Part shown: positions 28,935 to 38,370 of the stretch, in pieces | Layout: the number at the start of each line of letters is the position of its first letter | Numbering within the stretch: the first letter of the stretch is position 1 | Assembly (NCBI RefSeq): GCF_018282115.1 | Contig: NZ_CP054306.1 | Coordinates: 2,403,488 to 2,467,487, forward strand | Direction: 5' to 3' | DNA length: 64,000 nt | DNA from: Synechocystis sp. PCC 7338 | GTDB lineage: Bacteria > Cyanobacteriota > Cyanobacteriia > Cyanobacteriales > Microcystaceae | The notes under the pieces: model-generated | Seen by the model: the letters and a program-made list of their open reading frames with translations, nothing else | What the model was told of the DNA's origin: nothing | The model's database searches: none | Translations under genes and position numbers: made by a program

Positions 28935-29501
28935 ATGATTGCTAACTGTAAAAACTTAAACCGCGACCAGTATTTACAATGGGAAGAACAACAGGAAGAA
29001 AAACATGAATATGTTGATGGCCAAATCTTTGCCATGGCAGGAGCCAGCGAAAATCATGTCATTATTACCGACAACTTTTTTGCGGAACTTGTCACTGCAC
29101 TGAGGGGAATCCAATGCCGCTCCTTCTCCTCAAATATGAAACTTGCAATTGACTCTGAAAATATCTATTACTATCCTGATTTATTCGTAACCTGTCATGA
29201 TGGCGATCGTCTAACCAAACAATATAAAAGCCATCCCTGTCTGATTGTTGAAGTATTATGAGAGTTAACGGAAGCAAAAGACCGGTGGAAAAAGTTTGCC
29301 CATTATCAAAAAATTGAAACCCTACAAGAATATGTTTTAGTGAGTCAATGGGAACAAAAAGTTGAATTATTTCGCCGCACCAACAGCAAATTATAGCTAT
29401 TACAAACCTTCACCCAGGAGGAAATAATGAAATTGGAAAGTATTAATCTTCAGATACTTGTTTCGACAATTTATGAAGGACTGGACTTAACTCAAACTTA
29501 A
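28935..29501 (+). pseudogene. Uma2-family (DUF820) protein with two in-frame stops
   Basis: One open frame of 189 codons with stops at 29259-29261 (TGA) and 29394-29396 (TAG). The first part, WEEQQEEKHEYVDGQIFAMA, FSSNMKLAIDSENIYYYPDL and FVTCHDGDRLTKQYKSHPCL IVEVL, and the later ELTEAKDRWKKFAHYQKIET, LQEYVLVSQWEQKVELFRR and LESINLQILVSTIYEGLDLT form a complete Uma2 protein. The first stop sits where family members have SPSTE, so the second nuclease-like half is lost from the translated product. The frame is otherwise preserved, which points to recent decay. Confidence 0.85.
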
Positions 29502-29711
29502 ACTTCTGAGGATAGAACTTCTAGGAAGTCAGCTTTGGGATTAAACCAGGTTTTTATATTTTGGACTATTATCTTCCTTGGCCGATAAGCCCAATTTTTG
29601 CCTCTGGTAGTCTGCAAAAATTTTTATACTTTTTTACGTCAATCTGAACATCGTATTGCTGTCAAAAAACATCAGGACGTTCTTTAAGGCTTTTTAAACC
29701 GAAACAATCAA
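29502..29711. other. Intergenic region, nothing recognised
   Basis: About 210 bp, AT-rich, between the Uma2 pseudogene and the tRNA gene. A short reverse-strand reading around 29530-29620 is not convincing as a gene and no structure was identified. Confidence 0.4.
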
Positions 29712-29785
29712 TCGGGATGACAGGATTTGAACCTGCGACATCCTGCTCCCAAAGCAGGCGCGCTACCAAGCTGCGCTACATCCCG
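29712..29785 (-). tRNA. trnP: tRNA-Pro (UGG)
   Basis: On the minus strand the sequence begins CGGGATGTAGCGCAGCTTGG and closes with CATCCCG plus discriminator A. The anticodon stem-loop CTGCTTTGGGAGCAG has anticodon TGG, and the T arm contains GGTTCAAATCC. The 7-bp acceptor stem is perfect and CCA is not encoded. Length 74 nt. Confidence 0.96.
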
Positions 29786-29849
29786 TAGCTTAACCCCTCC
29801 AATCTTAGGACAGATTTCCCCAGATCGCCAGGGGGTGGTTGGGCGGATA

Positions 29850-31808
29850 TCACCCTAGGGTTTCTGCTGGTGTGGGCAAATGACTGTAGCGAGCTAAGGC
29901 AATGAGGGGAAAATATTGGCGGTAGTAGTGATAGCGGATATAAAAATGGCAAGGGAAGCCGGTGCCGGTAAATTCTGCCTCTTCCCAGGTGCCCTTGGCG
30001 GTTTGTCCCTGGACGAGAAAAGCCACGCCCCCCTCGATCGCCCTGATTAGATCGTTATCCTTTTGCAAATCCAGCAATTCTTTGGCCGCATCTAACAAAC
30101 CAATTAAAGCCCAGGCCGTTTGGGACGCAGTGCTGTTGCCTTTGCCCTTTAACTGCTTATTTTTATAGCTTTCACAGGTTTCTCCCCAACCTCCATCTGC
30201 GTTTTGACAGCTCAATAACCAGGCGATCGCCGTTTTAATTTGGGGGGCAAAACGTTGGGCGTCATAAATAGCCAGAGCAGATAGGGCTCCACTGGTGCCA
30301 TAGAGATAATTCACCCCCCAGCGGCCAAACCAACTGCCATCCTGTTCCTGTTCTTGGAGTAAATAGGCCAAACCCTGTTCTAGCCGTCGGGAGTCCATGG
30401 TCAAACCACAGGCCCCAAGCATTTCAATCACCCGGGCGGTAATGTCGGCGGTGCTGGGGTCAATCATGGCCTTCAAATCCCCGTAGGGCAATTGATTAAG
30501 CCAGTCTTGGTCATTGTCAATATCAAAGGCGGCCCAGCCCCCAGTTTTGCACTGCATGGTGGCTACCCATTGCAAAGCTTTATTAATTGCTCCCTGTTTT
30601 CTGTCCTCATCAGGGAGGGTAATACCCTGTAAAGCCATCATCACTACGCAGGTGTCGTCGATATCAGGGTAGAAATTATTATCAAACTCAAAGGCCCAGG
30701 CCCCTGGTTTACCCTGGGAATTTTTGATTTGCCAATCGCCATAGGTGAGAATTTGCTTATCCAGCAACCAGTGCCCCGCTTTAACTAAGGCGGGATCATC
30801 CTTGCCCAAATCAGCTTCTGCCAGGGCCCGTACAACCCAGGCCGTATCCCACACCGGGGAAACACAGGCTTGAATGGAGTAGCTATCTTCCGTCTCCACC
30901 GCAAAATTGTCGATCGCCGCTATGCCCCGCTGTACATAGGGATCATGGAGATCGTAACCCAGTACTTTCAACGCCAACAGGGAATTGAGCATCGCCGGGA
31001 TAATGCCGCCCCAATCCCCACTCACTTCTTGCCGTTCTAAAATCCACTTTTCCGCCAGGGCCAAACCCTGTTCCCGGAAGGGCACCACTTGAGCTTGTTC
31101 TTGTAACTTAAAGAGGCTATCTAAACCGATGAAAATATCCCAAATAGTGCCACTCTCCGGCAATTTGTACTGGACATTTTCTATCCCTTCTGAATATAGT
31201 TCATCCACCTGTAGGCCTTGGGCAATGTTGTACACCGGCTTTTGGTCACAGACAATCATCAAAGGCACCGTACTGGAGCGGGCCCAACTGGACATTTCGT
31301 AAATATTAAAGAAAAAATTATTGGGCAAAAGCATTACCCAGGGGGGAATGGAAGGGGTGCCCCGCCAGTCATAGCAACCAATTAAGGCCAGGTGCATTTT
31401 GGTGAAAATGCGGGATTTGCTAATGCCACCCCGGCCAACAATGAAATTTTTTGCTTTGACCAAGGCTGGATCCGTGGCTGGAACCCCCAAAATCCGCAGG
31501 GCTGTGTAGGCCTCCACACTGGTGCTCAGTTCACCGCCATCGCCATAGTACAGTTCCCAACCACCATGGTCCCGTTGTTGTTGGAGCAAATAATTTTTCG
31601 CCTTCTCCAGGGGTCTTTGGGCTGCTGTGCCCCAAATTTTATGTAGTATGACCACTTCCGCTGTGATGGTGACGTTAGATTCCAACTCAGACCACCAGTA
31701 ACCATCCGGGTATTGTTCCGACAGCAAGAAGTCCCGACTAGCGGCGATCGCCTGACGCACTTGTTCGGTGCTGGGACAGGGGATGGAGGGGGAAGGGGCG
31801 ATAACCAT
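29850..31808 (-). CDS. shc: Squalene-hopene cyclase
   Basis: 652 residues. Several QW repeats (for example QQRDHGGWELYYGDGGELS, QEQDGSWFGRWGVNYLYGTS and QNADGGWGETCESY) and the protonating DXDD-type motif (FYPDIDDTCVVM) identify the prenyltransferase-like alpha/alpha barrel cyclase. It converts squalene to hopene, the precursor of hopanoid membrane lipids. The motif reads DIDD. The enzyme is monotopic in the membrane. No genes are co-oriented immediately upstream. Confidence 0.96.
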   Translation of the reverse strand: MVIAPSPSIPCPSTEQVRQAIAASRDFLLSEQYPDGYWWSELESNVTITAEVVILHKIWGTAAQRPLEKAKNYLLQQQRDHGGWELYYGDGGELSTSVEAYTALRILGVPATDPALVKAKNFIVGRGGISKSRIFTKMHLALIGCYDWRGTPSIPPWVMLLPNNFFFNIYEMSSWARSSTVPLMIVCDQKPVYNIAQGLQVDELYSEGIENVQYKLPESGTIWDIFIGLDSLFKLQEQAQVVPFREQGLALAEKWILERQEVSGDWGGIIPAMLNSLLALKVLGYDLHDPYVQRGIAAIDNFAVETEDSYSIQACVSPVWDTAWVVRALAEADLGKDDPALVKAGHWLLDKQILTYGDWQIKNSQGKPGAWAFEFDNNFYPDIDDTCVVMMALQGITLPDEDRKQGAINKALQWVATMQCKTGGWAAFDIDNDQDWLNQLPYGDLKAMIDPSTADITARVIEMLGACGLTMDSRRLEQGLAYLLQEQEQDGSWFGRWGVNYLYGTSGALSALAIYDAQRFAPQIKTAIAWLLSCQNADGGWGETCESYKNKQLKGKGNSTASQTAWALIGLLDAAKELLDLQKDNDLIRAIEGGVAFLVQGQTAKGTWEEAEFTGTGFPCHFYIRYHYYRQYFPLIALARYSHLPTPAETLG

Positions 31809-31874
31809 GGAGAAAGTTGTAAATTTTTCTTTACAAAGATAGCAGATGGATTGGGCAACTAGAACAGCTTGCTC

Positions 31875-32399
31875 TCAGGCAATTTCATCTTGGGAATGGA
31901 GTTGAAATTCTAAGTTGGGATATACCTCCAAAATTTGGCGATCGGGCATAAACAATTCCCACAGGGGCAAATCATCTTGAGTTTTTTGTTCAGGAATTAT
32001 CAGGCTATGTAGCCCAAAATCAAACAAATAGTAAAGGTCAACAATTTCTATTTTCTGGATTTTTTGTTTATTTATTTTGGCGATTTCTTGTTTGATTAAT
32101 TTTTCATTATCAGATGACTTTATCAGTAAATCAGAGTTTCTAATAGTAGGGTGTCTTTTTTTGTAAATTGCCCAGTCCGAAGCTCTGGTGCCAAGTTGCC
32201 ACTCCCCTTTAAATTCACCGCTCAAAATCTGGGAATGATAAGGAATTTTCTTGCCAATTTCCAAACATAATTCTTGCCCATAATCCAAACGAATCTGCCA
32301 ACAAATTTGACCATAAATAGATTCAATTAAGTGGTAAAAATAATCTTGTGTTATAATTAGTTGGGGCTTAGCTACCGATGAAAAATTTAGCGGGTTCAT
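31875..32399 (-). CDS. Hypothetical protein; candidate immunity protein
   Basis: 174 residues with no motif I recognise. Its start ATG overlaps by four bases (ATGA) the end of the toxin-tail-like reading frame at 32396-32584 on the same strand, the spacing expected when an immunity gene follows the toxin it neutralises. The protein is acidic-neutral, rich in Ile and aromatic residues and lacks a signal peptide, in keeping with a cytoplasmic partner. The immunity role is an inference from position only. Confidence 0.5.
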   Translation of the reverse strand: MNPLNFSSVAKPQLIITQDYFYHLIESIYGQICWQIRLDYGQELCLEIGKKIPYHSQILSGEFKGEWQLGTRASDWAIYKKRHPTIRNSDLLIKSSDNEKLIKQEIAKINKQKIQKIEIVDLYYLFDFGLHSLIIPEQKTQDDLPLWELFMPDRQILEVYPNLEFQLHSQDEIA

Positions 32400-32584
32400 G
32401 ATTTTAAAAATTGTTTCGCTTGTTGTTTTAGTTCTTGATAGGTAAAATCACCCCTTTCATTTTTTGTGCCACCCAAATTGCGCTCTTTTTGTCTCTCTAA
32501 AAATCTTCCAAATTCTTTGCGTTGAGCTTTGGTCATATTAAATTCTTTGGCAACGTCATCGACTTGTTTAATATCATCTTTAAT
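32396..32584 (-). pseudogene. C-terminal remnant of a polymorphic-toxin-like protein
   Basis: The open frame (63 codons between stops) reads DDIKQVDDVAKEFNMTKAQR then EFGRFLERQKERNLGGTKNE, RGDFTYQELKQQAKQFLKS. The string NERGDFTYQELKQQAKQFL is a characteristic end of several bacterial polymorphic (Rhs/contact-dependent) toxin C-terminal domains. There is no start upstream before a stop at 32585, so the N-terminal delivery part is missing. An internal ATG at 32536 could give a 46-residue peptide. Confidence 0.55.
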
Positions 32585-32717
32585 TCACCGGGATATATCG
32601 AAGAAGAGGAACTGCGAATCTACTAGATTGGCTAATTTTAACCTGTTTTGCATTGGAGTGTGGAGAAGTAATTAAAGTTTAATCCTTACATTCTGAACAT
32701 TGATCGTCAAGATAATT

Positions 32718-33353
32718 CTAAAGGGCGATCGCCAAAATATCCGCCAGTTGGGTAAGACGATAATCCACTGGCAAATCCGCTGGTAGGGAGCCATAGCCAT
32801 ACTCGGCAAAAATGCTCACTGCGCCACAAGCTTGCCCCATGCGAATGCCTACTTCCGCATCTTCTACGTGCAAAAGGGTTTGATAATCATAGGGAGCGAG
32901 CAATTGTTGCAGGTAACGGGGATCGGGCTTAGCAAATGGGGAATCATCCGCCGCCAGCATGGTTTCAATGGCTGACCATAGACCGACTCCTTGTAAAGCG
33001 GCTGTTTGGGTACGGCGATCGCCGGAGGTACAGGCTAAAATGCGATAACCCCGCTCCTGTAAAGTGGCCAAAACCGTTACTGCTTTGGGCATGGGGGCAG
33101 CTAGTGTGGCTAAATTTTCAATGTAAAAGGGTTGGACAAAATCTTTAAAAATGCTTTCTACTTTTTCCTTGGGGCAGCCTAATTTTTCCAGCATCAGGGA
33201 AGCTTTCAGTCCCACAAGGGAAATTACTGCTTGGCGATCAGGCCGAGGTAAACCCAGTTGTTCAATGCCATAAGCAAAGGCTTGGTAGTTGGCTTCTTCG
33301 GAGTTGACTAATACTCCATCTAGGTCGAAAACAATAATTTTTTCGTTAGCCAT
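32718..33353 (-). CDS. HAD-superfamily phosphatase (beta-phosphoglucomutase-like)
   Basis: 211 residues. HAD motif I is IVFDLDGVLVNSEE, motif II ILACTSGDRRT (Ser/Thr), motif III Lys and motif IV KPDPRYLQQLLAP with HVEDAEVGI. A helical cap domain sits between. Similar proteins act on small phosphorylated sugars or phosphoglycolate; the substrate is not resolved here. It is followed by truB on the same strand 113 bp upstream. Confidence 0.8.
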   Translation of the reverse strand: MANEKIIVFDLDGVLVNSEEANYQAFAYGIEQLGLPRPDRQAVISLVGLKASLMLEKLGCPKEKVESIFKDFVQPFYIENLATLAAPMPKAVTVLATLQERGYRILACTSGDRRTQTAALQGVGLWSAIETMLAADDSPFAKPDPRYLQQLLAPYDYQTLLHVEDAEVGIRMGQACGAVSIFAEYGYGSLPADLPVDYRLTQLADILAIAL

Positions 33354-33466
33354 AGTTAGGGATGATTACATTAACAATTATTTGATTATTTAAAAAGTAA
33401 ATTTGACAAGTTTTTAACCAAAATTTATTCGGGAAGGAATGAGCCCCAAAGCTAGTGGTAATAATT

Positions 33467-34357
33467 CTAATGCAGCACAACTTTGGGCCGTAGCACTGTG
33501 CCATGGTCTTCTGGGGTCACAACGGCAACGCCCAAGCATTTTACCGGGTCTAGCTCCGAGATGATCAATGCTGTCCCAACGGGAAGATCGGGCAGAAGCA
33601 ATCTTTGCCCATGAAACCATCTTTTTTCCAACTCGGTATTTAGGCGAACTGTGGGTAAATGGCTCAATGCCTCCTGGGGCGGAATGAGGGGAATGGACTC
33701 TCCCGCCTCAACGATTTTTTCTAAAGCGGTTAAACCAACGCTGTTGCCTAGGGCCATGCCACCACTGCCCTGCCGCACCAAGCTCGCCAATGTTGCCCCC
33801 GTTCCCAGGCGATCGCCAAGGTCCCTTGCCAAAGCTCGAATATAGGTTCCTTCCCCACAGGTAACTTGTAAATCTAATTCCGGCTGATTCCCCGATCGCC
33901 AACCGAGCACTTTTAAATCATTAATAGTCACCATGCGACTGGGTACTGCTTGGGTAATGCCGGCCCTGGCCAATTCATATAACCGCTTACCATTAACCTG
34001 AATAGCGCTGTATTGGGGGGGGATTTGCTCAATTTGCCCCAAAAAAGTCGGTAAAAGCTGTTCAACGGCGGCTAAGGTTAAATCCGCAACAATTTGACTT
34101 TCCAGCACTTCCCCCGCGAGATCGTCACTGTCGGTACGCACCCCAAAACGAATAACGGCTTGATATTGCTTTTCCCCAGGTAAGTAGGGCAGTAAACGGG
34201 TAGCCGACCCCACCGCCATGGGCAATACTCCCTCTGCCAAAGGATCTAGGGTTCCTCCGTGACCCACCCGTTTTTGCCTTAATAGACGACGCACCTTGGC
34301 CACACAATCATGGGAAGTGAGGTGCAGAGGTTTATGGAGATTGAGGAAACCAAACAT
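33467..34357 (-). CDS. truB: tRNA pseudouridine-55 synthase
   Basis: 296 residues. FLNLHKPLHLTSHDCVAKVR, the catalytic aspartate block RVGHGGTLDPLAEGVLPMAV, KQYQAVIRFGVRTDSDD and CGEGTYIRALARDLG are diagnostic TruB motifs, and the PUA-like C-terminus is present. It isomerises U55 in the T-loop of tRNAs. The length is normal. Confidence 0.95.
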   Translation of the reverse strand: MFGFLNLHKPLHLTSHDCVAKVRRLLRQKRVGHGGTLDPLAEGVLPMAVGSATRLLPYLPGEKQYQAVIRFGVRTDSDDLAGEVLESQIVADLTLAAVEQLLPTFLGQIEQIPPQYSAIQVNGKRLYELARAGITQAVPSRMVTINDLKVLGWRSGNQPELDLQVTCGEGTYIRALARDLGDRLGTGATLASLVRQGSGGMALGNSVGLTALEKIVEAGESIPLIPPQEALSHLPTVRLNTELEKRWFHGQRLLLPDLPVGTALIISELDPVKCLGVAVVTPEDHGTVLRPKVVLH

Positions 34358-34468
34358 AGGGGAAAAATTGCTGGAGTTAATGGACGGCCACCAAAAACCT
34401 TAGCAGTTCCCTTTGGCGATCACCTGCCCTGGCCGTTGAAAATATTTGTCGGATGTGAGCAAAAACCA

Positions 34469-34945
34469 TTAATTGGGATTGGGGCCTTGCCAGTCTGGGC
34501 ATTGTTCTGTTTCCCAGCCGTAGGGATGCATGGCACACACCAACAGTTGCCCGTTGTACACATAGCCATGGTAGTGCTGACAACCTTGGCAAGCGGGTTG
34601 ATGATTGGCATTGGCCGGTAGATGGGGATTGAGACCCATGTCCCCATCCGGGGAAGACCAGGGCACCATGGACGAATAGCCTCGATCATCCGTTCGATTG
34701 TTACGCCCTTCCCGGCCCTGGCGATCGCCAAATTCCCCTAGGTCGGTTAAGTCCCCGTCCAAGTCGGATAAATCCTCCCAGAAGGCTGACCATTCCTCCC
34801 AGAACCAGTGCAACTCAGTGCCCAATTCCGCTTCGATGGTTTCGGCCACTTCCCCTAGGGCGGTCTCCACGTCTTCCACCCAGGTCTCCACCGCTGTGGT
34901 CAAGGTTTCCACCGCCAACCAGAGGTTTTTCTCCCAATCTTCCAT
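34469..34945 (-). CDS. Hypothetical protein with acidic N-terminus and Cys-rich C-terminus
   Basis: 158 residues. The first 75 residues form an acidic, Trp-rich helix (EDWEKNLWLAVETLTTAVET, EWSAFWEDLSDLDGDLTDLG), then a charged linker, then CQGCQHYHGYVYNGQLLVCA and CPDW, four cysteines that could bind a metal. I recognise no named family. It reads with its downstream neighbour region only 70 bp from the next gene on the same strand. The ORF is likely real because the N-terminal amphipathic helix and the CxxC...C...C module are both coherent. Confidence 0.65.
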   Translation of the reverse strand: MEDWEKNLWLAVETLTTAVETWVEDVETALGEVAETIEAELGTELHWFWEEWSAFWEDLSDLDGDLTDLGEFGDRQGREGRNNRTDDRGYSSMVPWSSPDGDMGLNPHLPANANHQPACQGCQHYHGYVYNGQLLVCAMHPYGWETEQCPDWQGPNPN

Positions 34946-35009
34946 AACTGTTTTGCTATTTTTACTGTTTGCAGTGTTGACAACTTTTGGGGGATGGTTT
35001 GCCCTCCCG

Positions 35010-35402
35010 TTAGGGTTGACGGTTCAAACGTTGCAATTCTGCCTGCAGGGCTGCCACCTGACGCCGCAGGGCTTCCACGTCCTCCGTTTGGGTCTGGGCG
35101 GGAGTTTTTTGGGCCAGGGGATCGGCGTTGGCTTCCTCTTCATCGGTAATGATTTCAATGCGTCGAGGCTGTTTATTTTCCCCTTCCCCATGGGCGATCG
35201 CCTCTCCTTGGGCTTCCCGAATCAAATCATCCACATAGCGACGGGCTTCTTCTGCATTCATTTCTCCCCTTTCCACCAGGGTATCCACCAACTTCTGGGC
35301 ATGGTTGCCCAATTCTTTGATGTTACTATTGGCTGTTTCGGCGGCATAGGAAGCAATGCCAACCCCTAAATAGACTGCTTTTTGCACTAAGTCCCGCAAC
35401 AT
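35010..35402 (-). CDS. Phasin-like small coiled-coil protein
   Basis: 130 residues from the ATG at 35402 (MLRDLVQKAVYLGVGIASYA); an upstream in-frame start would add 18 unlike-looking residues. The N-terminal amphipathic helix, the VERGEMNAEEARRYVDDLIR segment and a C-terminal coiled coil (VEALRRQVAALQAELQRL) resemble the short phasin-related or poly-hydroxyalkanoate regulator-like helical proteins of cyanobacteria. The function is unknown. It precedes the RND pump gene on the same strand by reading order. Confidence 0.7.
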   Translation of the reverse strand: MLRDLVQKAVYLGVGIASYAAETANSNIKELGNHAQKLVDTLVERGEMNAEEARRYVDDLIREAQGEAIAHGEGENKQPRRIEIITDEEEANADPLAQKTPAQTQTEDVEALRRQVAALQAELQRLNRQP

Positions 35403-35493
35403 AATAATTCTTACCGAAAACAACGTTGTCTTCATTTTGGCATTCCCGTCTGCCAATGGCTAGGCGAGGGGAAATGTTACCAGGGAAGCACAA

Positions 35494-38178
35494 TCAGGAT
35501 TTTTCCAACTTAGCTAACTGTCCCCAAATATCATCCAACAGACTGTACAAAACGGGCACCACCACCAGACTTAGTACAGAGGAGGTGAATAGGCCCCCAA
35601 TGATGGCGATCGCCATGGGTTGCCTGAGTTCCGCCCCGGCCCCCCATCCTAGCGCCAGGGGGAGCATGCCCAAAATGGTGGAACTGGTGGTCATCAAGAT
35701 GGGCCGCAGACGAATATGGCCCGTTTGCAACAGAGCTTCCTGGCGGGATAAACCCTGATGCCGTAGTTGGTTGGCATAGTCAATCAGGAGAATGGCGTTT
35801 TTATCCAAAAGACCTAGAAGGAAAATTAAGCCAATGAGGGAAATCATGCCAAATTCGCTCTGGGTGACCAGCAGTCCTACCATGGCTCCAACAATGGATA
35901 GGGGCAAGGAAAGTAACACCACCATGGGTTCTAGTAAACGGCGGAATAGCCCCAGAAAAATGACCGCCATCCCCAGCAAGGAAAGCAAAAAGGCGAGGGC
36001 AAATTCCCGAAACACCGATCCGACCCGGGCCGATTCCCCCTGGACACTCAGTTCCACTCCTGGAGGCAATAATCCCTCGGCGATCGCCGTTACCTGTTGG
36101 GTGAGATCCCCAAGGGCGTAATTGGGTAGTAAAGAGGCACTGAGATAGACGACTCTCTGCCCCCGGAGACGTAAAATCCCCGTACTGTCAGGTTCCGCCC
36201 CGGTGAGGCTGATTTGGGTTAAACCGGGCAAAGCCATCACCTTTTCCTCCAGAGCTTTCCCTGTGGTTTGCAATACCTCTAAATCATTTCCCAGTAAAGC
36301 CAATTTGAGGGGGGTATCGTCCCCCGTTTGTACAAAGAGGATATTTTCTACCCTGGTGATTACCCGGGGAATTGCTGGCAGCGCTTCCCGTACTTCCGTT
36401 TGCACCGTTTGGGTGGTCACTTGGCGATCGCCGTCCAGCTTGACATAGATTTTGCCCTGGAGGGGATTGCCCTGGGTACCCACCACGGTGAACGTTTCTG
36501 TCACAGTCGGATTGCCCAAAATAGGGGGTTCTAACTCTTCCGCCACCCGCCGACCCCGTCGCAACAGCACCGCCTCAGGATTAGTGGCCAGTTGATCAAT
36601 CCAGCCAAAGGCTCCGCCCGTACCTCCTTCATTACTGTTACTGCTGTTATTTTCCCTGGGGGGAGCAGACAAGGCCCCAGCAATTTTGGGGGGAGCAGAC
36701 TGGAAAATGACGTTAAATTCGCCCCGGTCGAGGGTGGGAATAAAACCCTGGGGAATGAGGGGAATAATGGCCAAGCCCCCCATCAAACTGGCTAAGGCCA
36801 AGGCCACAATCCACCAACGGTGTCCCAAAGACCAAGCTAAAACCTGTTGGTAACGATCGCCGAGGGCATCCAAACCCCGACTGAACCAAGACTGGGACCG
36901 GGGATTTTGGGGCCGTAGCCACAGCACTGTCAACACCGGAGAGAGGGTACGGGCCACCAACAGGGAGACCATCACAGCGGCGGACACGGTGACGGCAAAG
37001 GGAAAGAAAAATTCCCCCAATGTCCCCCCCAACAGAGCAATGGGTAAAAACACCACCACAATGGAAAAAGTTGTGGCAGACACAGTTAGACCGATTTCTT
37101 GGGTACCAATTTTAGCGGCCCGCTTCGGTGTTTCCCCCGCTTCAATGTGGCGAGCAATGTTTTCCACATCCACAATGGCATCGTCCACCACAATGCCGAT
37201 AATTAAGGCCAAAGCCAGCAGGGTCAGGGTTTCTAGGTTAAAATCCAACGCCGCCATCACGATGAAAGTGCCCAGCAAAGAAAGGGGAATGGCGATCGCC
37301 GAAATCAAAGTGGCCCAGCCGCTACGGAGAAATGGATAAATAATCAACACCGCCAAGACGATGGACCCCAACAGGGCTTCAATGGTGGCCTGGGTTGCTT
37401 CCCGGATATAACCTGCTGTAGTTTCTGCTTCGATGAATTGTAACTGAGGCAAACTAGGGGCCTGCTCCGCAATCAATTGTTCCACCCGGTTCACCACCTC
37501 CAGGGTATTGGCCTGGGCTGTTTTTACCACCTGCACCGCCAACACATCCTGGCCGTTATGACGAGTCAACGTGGGGGGATTGATGGTTTGTTGAGCCGAT
37601 GCCTTGACCCCGGGAGATCGAAAGTTAGCATCCCCTAGTAAGTCCACCCGCAGTACCCCATCAATGTTCTGCAGCTTGGGTATGATCTCCTGCCGCAACG
37701 GCTCCGCCATTTCCTCTAGGGATAAGGTCTCGGACGCCACCGCATAGGTCACCGCCACCGATTCGTTCAAGTTATAAGGAGAAACGGTAATTTCACTGCC
37801 CGCCGGTAGAGTTAACCCCTGTAAAGATTGCTCCACTGCAGTGGTGGCCTGTTCCAGGGATTGCCCCATTAAAAAAATCACCGATGCCACTGTTTGCCCT
37901 GGGTAGGTGGACAATTGCACATCCGCATCGGCAATGGTGATTAGTTTTTCCTCCAGGGGAATGGTCAACTTCTGCTCCGTTTGGATCAAGTCCAAGCCCG
38001 AGCCACTGCTCTGGACAATCACCACTGGAAAACTCACTTCCGGGAACAGGGCATATTTGAGGGAGCTGAAGGCCAATAGCCCCGCCACGGCGATCGCCAA
38101 CCAAAAACCGATGGTGAAACGGGGATGGTCAATGGCCCAATGGGAAAGATTCCAGCGGGGAGCATGGGGGGACTGCAT
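35494..38178 (-). CDS. RND (AcrB-type) efflux transporter
   Basis: 894 residues from the ATG at 38178, preferred to an ORF extension that has no family similarity. The N-terminus HPRFTIGFWLAIAVAGLLAF leads to the large porter loop, and the pattern of two groups of six membrane helices (FLGLFRRLLEPMVVLLSLPL, GLLDKNAILLIDYANQLRHQ, ARHIEAGETPKRAAKIG) is typical. The intramembrane VVDDAIVDVENIARH aspartates for proton coupling are present. It is somewhat shorter than 1,000-1,050-residue AcrB proteins, in the porter loops. A membrane-fusion partner is not adjacent. The substrates are unknown. Confidence 0.9.
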   Translation of the reverse strand: MQSPHAPRWNLSHWAIDHPRFTIGFWLAIAVAGLLAFSSLKYALFPEVSFPVVIVQSSGSGLDLIQTEQKLTIPLEEKLITIADADVQLSTYPGQTVASVIFLMGQSLEQATTAVEQSLQGLTLPAGSEITVSPYNLNESVAVTYAVASETLSLEEMAEPLRQEIIPKLQNIDGVLRVDLLGDANFRSPGVKASAQQTINPPTLTRHNGQDVLAVQVVKTAQANTLEVVNRVEQLIAEQAPSLPQLQFIEAETTAGYIREATQATIEALLGSIVLAVLIIYPFLRSGWATLISAIAIPLSLLGTFIVMAALDFNLETLTLLALALIIGIVVDDAIVDVENIARHIEAGETPKRAAKIGTQEIGLTVSATTFSIVVVFLPIALLGGTLGEFFFPFAVTVSAAVMVSLLVARTLSPVLTVLWLRPQNPRSQSWFSRGLDALGDRYQQVLAWSLGHRWWIVALALASLMGGLAIIPLIPQGFIPTLDRGEFNVIFQSAPPKIAGALSAPPRENNSSNSNEGGTGGAFGWIDQLATNPEAVLLRRGRRVAEELEPPILGNPTVTETFTVVGTQGNPLQGKIYVKLDGDRQVTTQTVQTEVREALPAIPRVITRVENILFVQTGDDTPLKLALLGNDLEVLQTTGKALEEKVMALPGLTQISLTGAEPDSTGILRLRGQRVVYLSASLLPNYALGDLTQQVTAIAEGLLPPGVELSVQGESARVGSVFREFALAFLLSLLGMAVIFLGLFRRLLEPMVVLLSLPLSIVGAMVGLLVTQSEFGMISLIGLIFLLGLLDKNAILLIDYANQLRHQGLSRQEALLQTGHIRLRPILMTTSSTILGMLPLALGWGAGAELRQPMAIAIIGGLFTSSVLSLVVVPVLYSLLDDIWGQLAKLEKS

Positions 38179-38370
38179 CGAGGGAATTCCTAAATTCTTT
38201 GGGGTGGGATTAGCTAAAAATGGATTGATCCGCACCTCGGCTAATCTAGCAGAACATGGCCCAGGGCAATCTCTCCTAATGGTTGGGCCAGTTAAGACCC
38301 CTGGAAATCTGTTACCATCCCCAAAAGGCAAACTAGCCCTCCTTTTGAACCAGCTTTTTCGTAAACTTTC

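Noticed and set aside
34698-35369. 223-residue + strand ORF
   Set aside because: It is the antisense of the 34469 and 35010 genes, has no start-region support and no domain.
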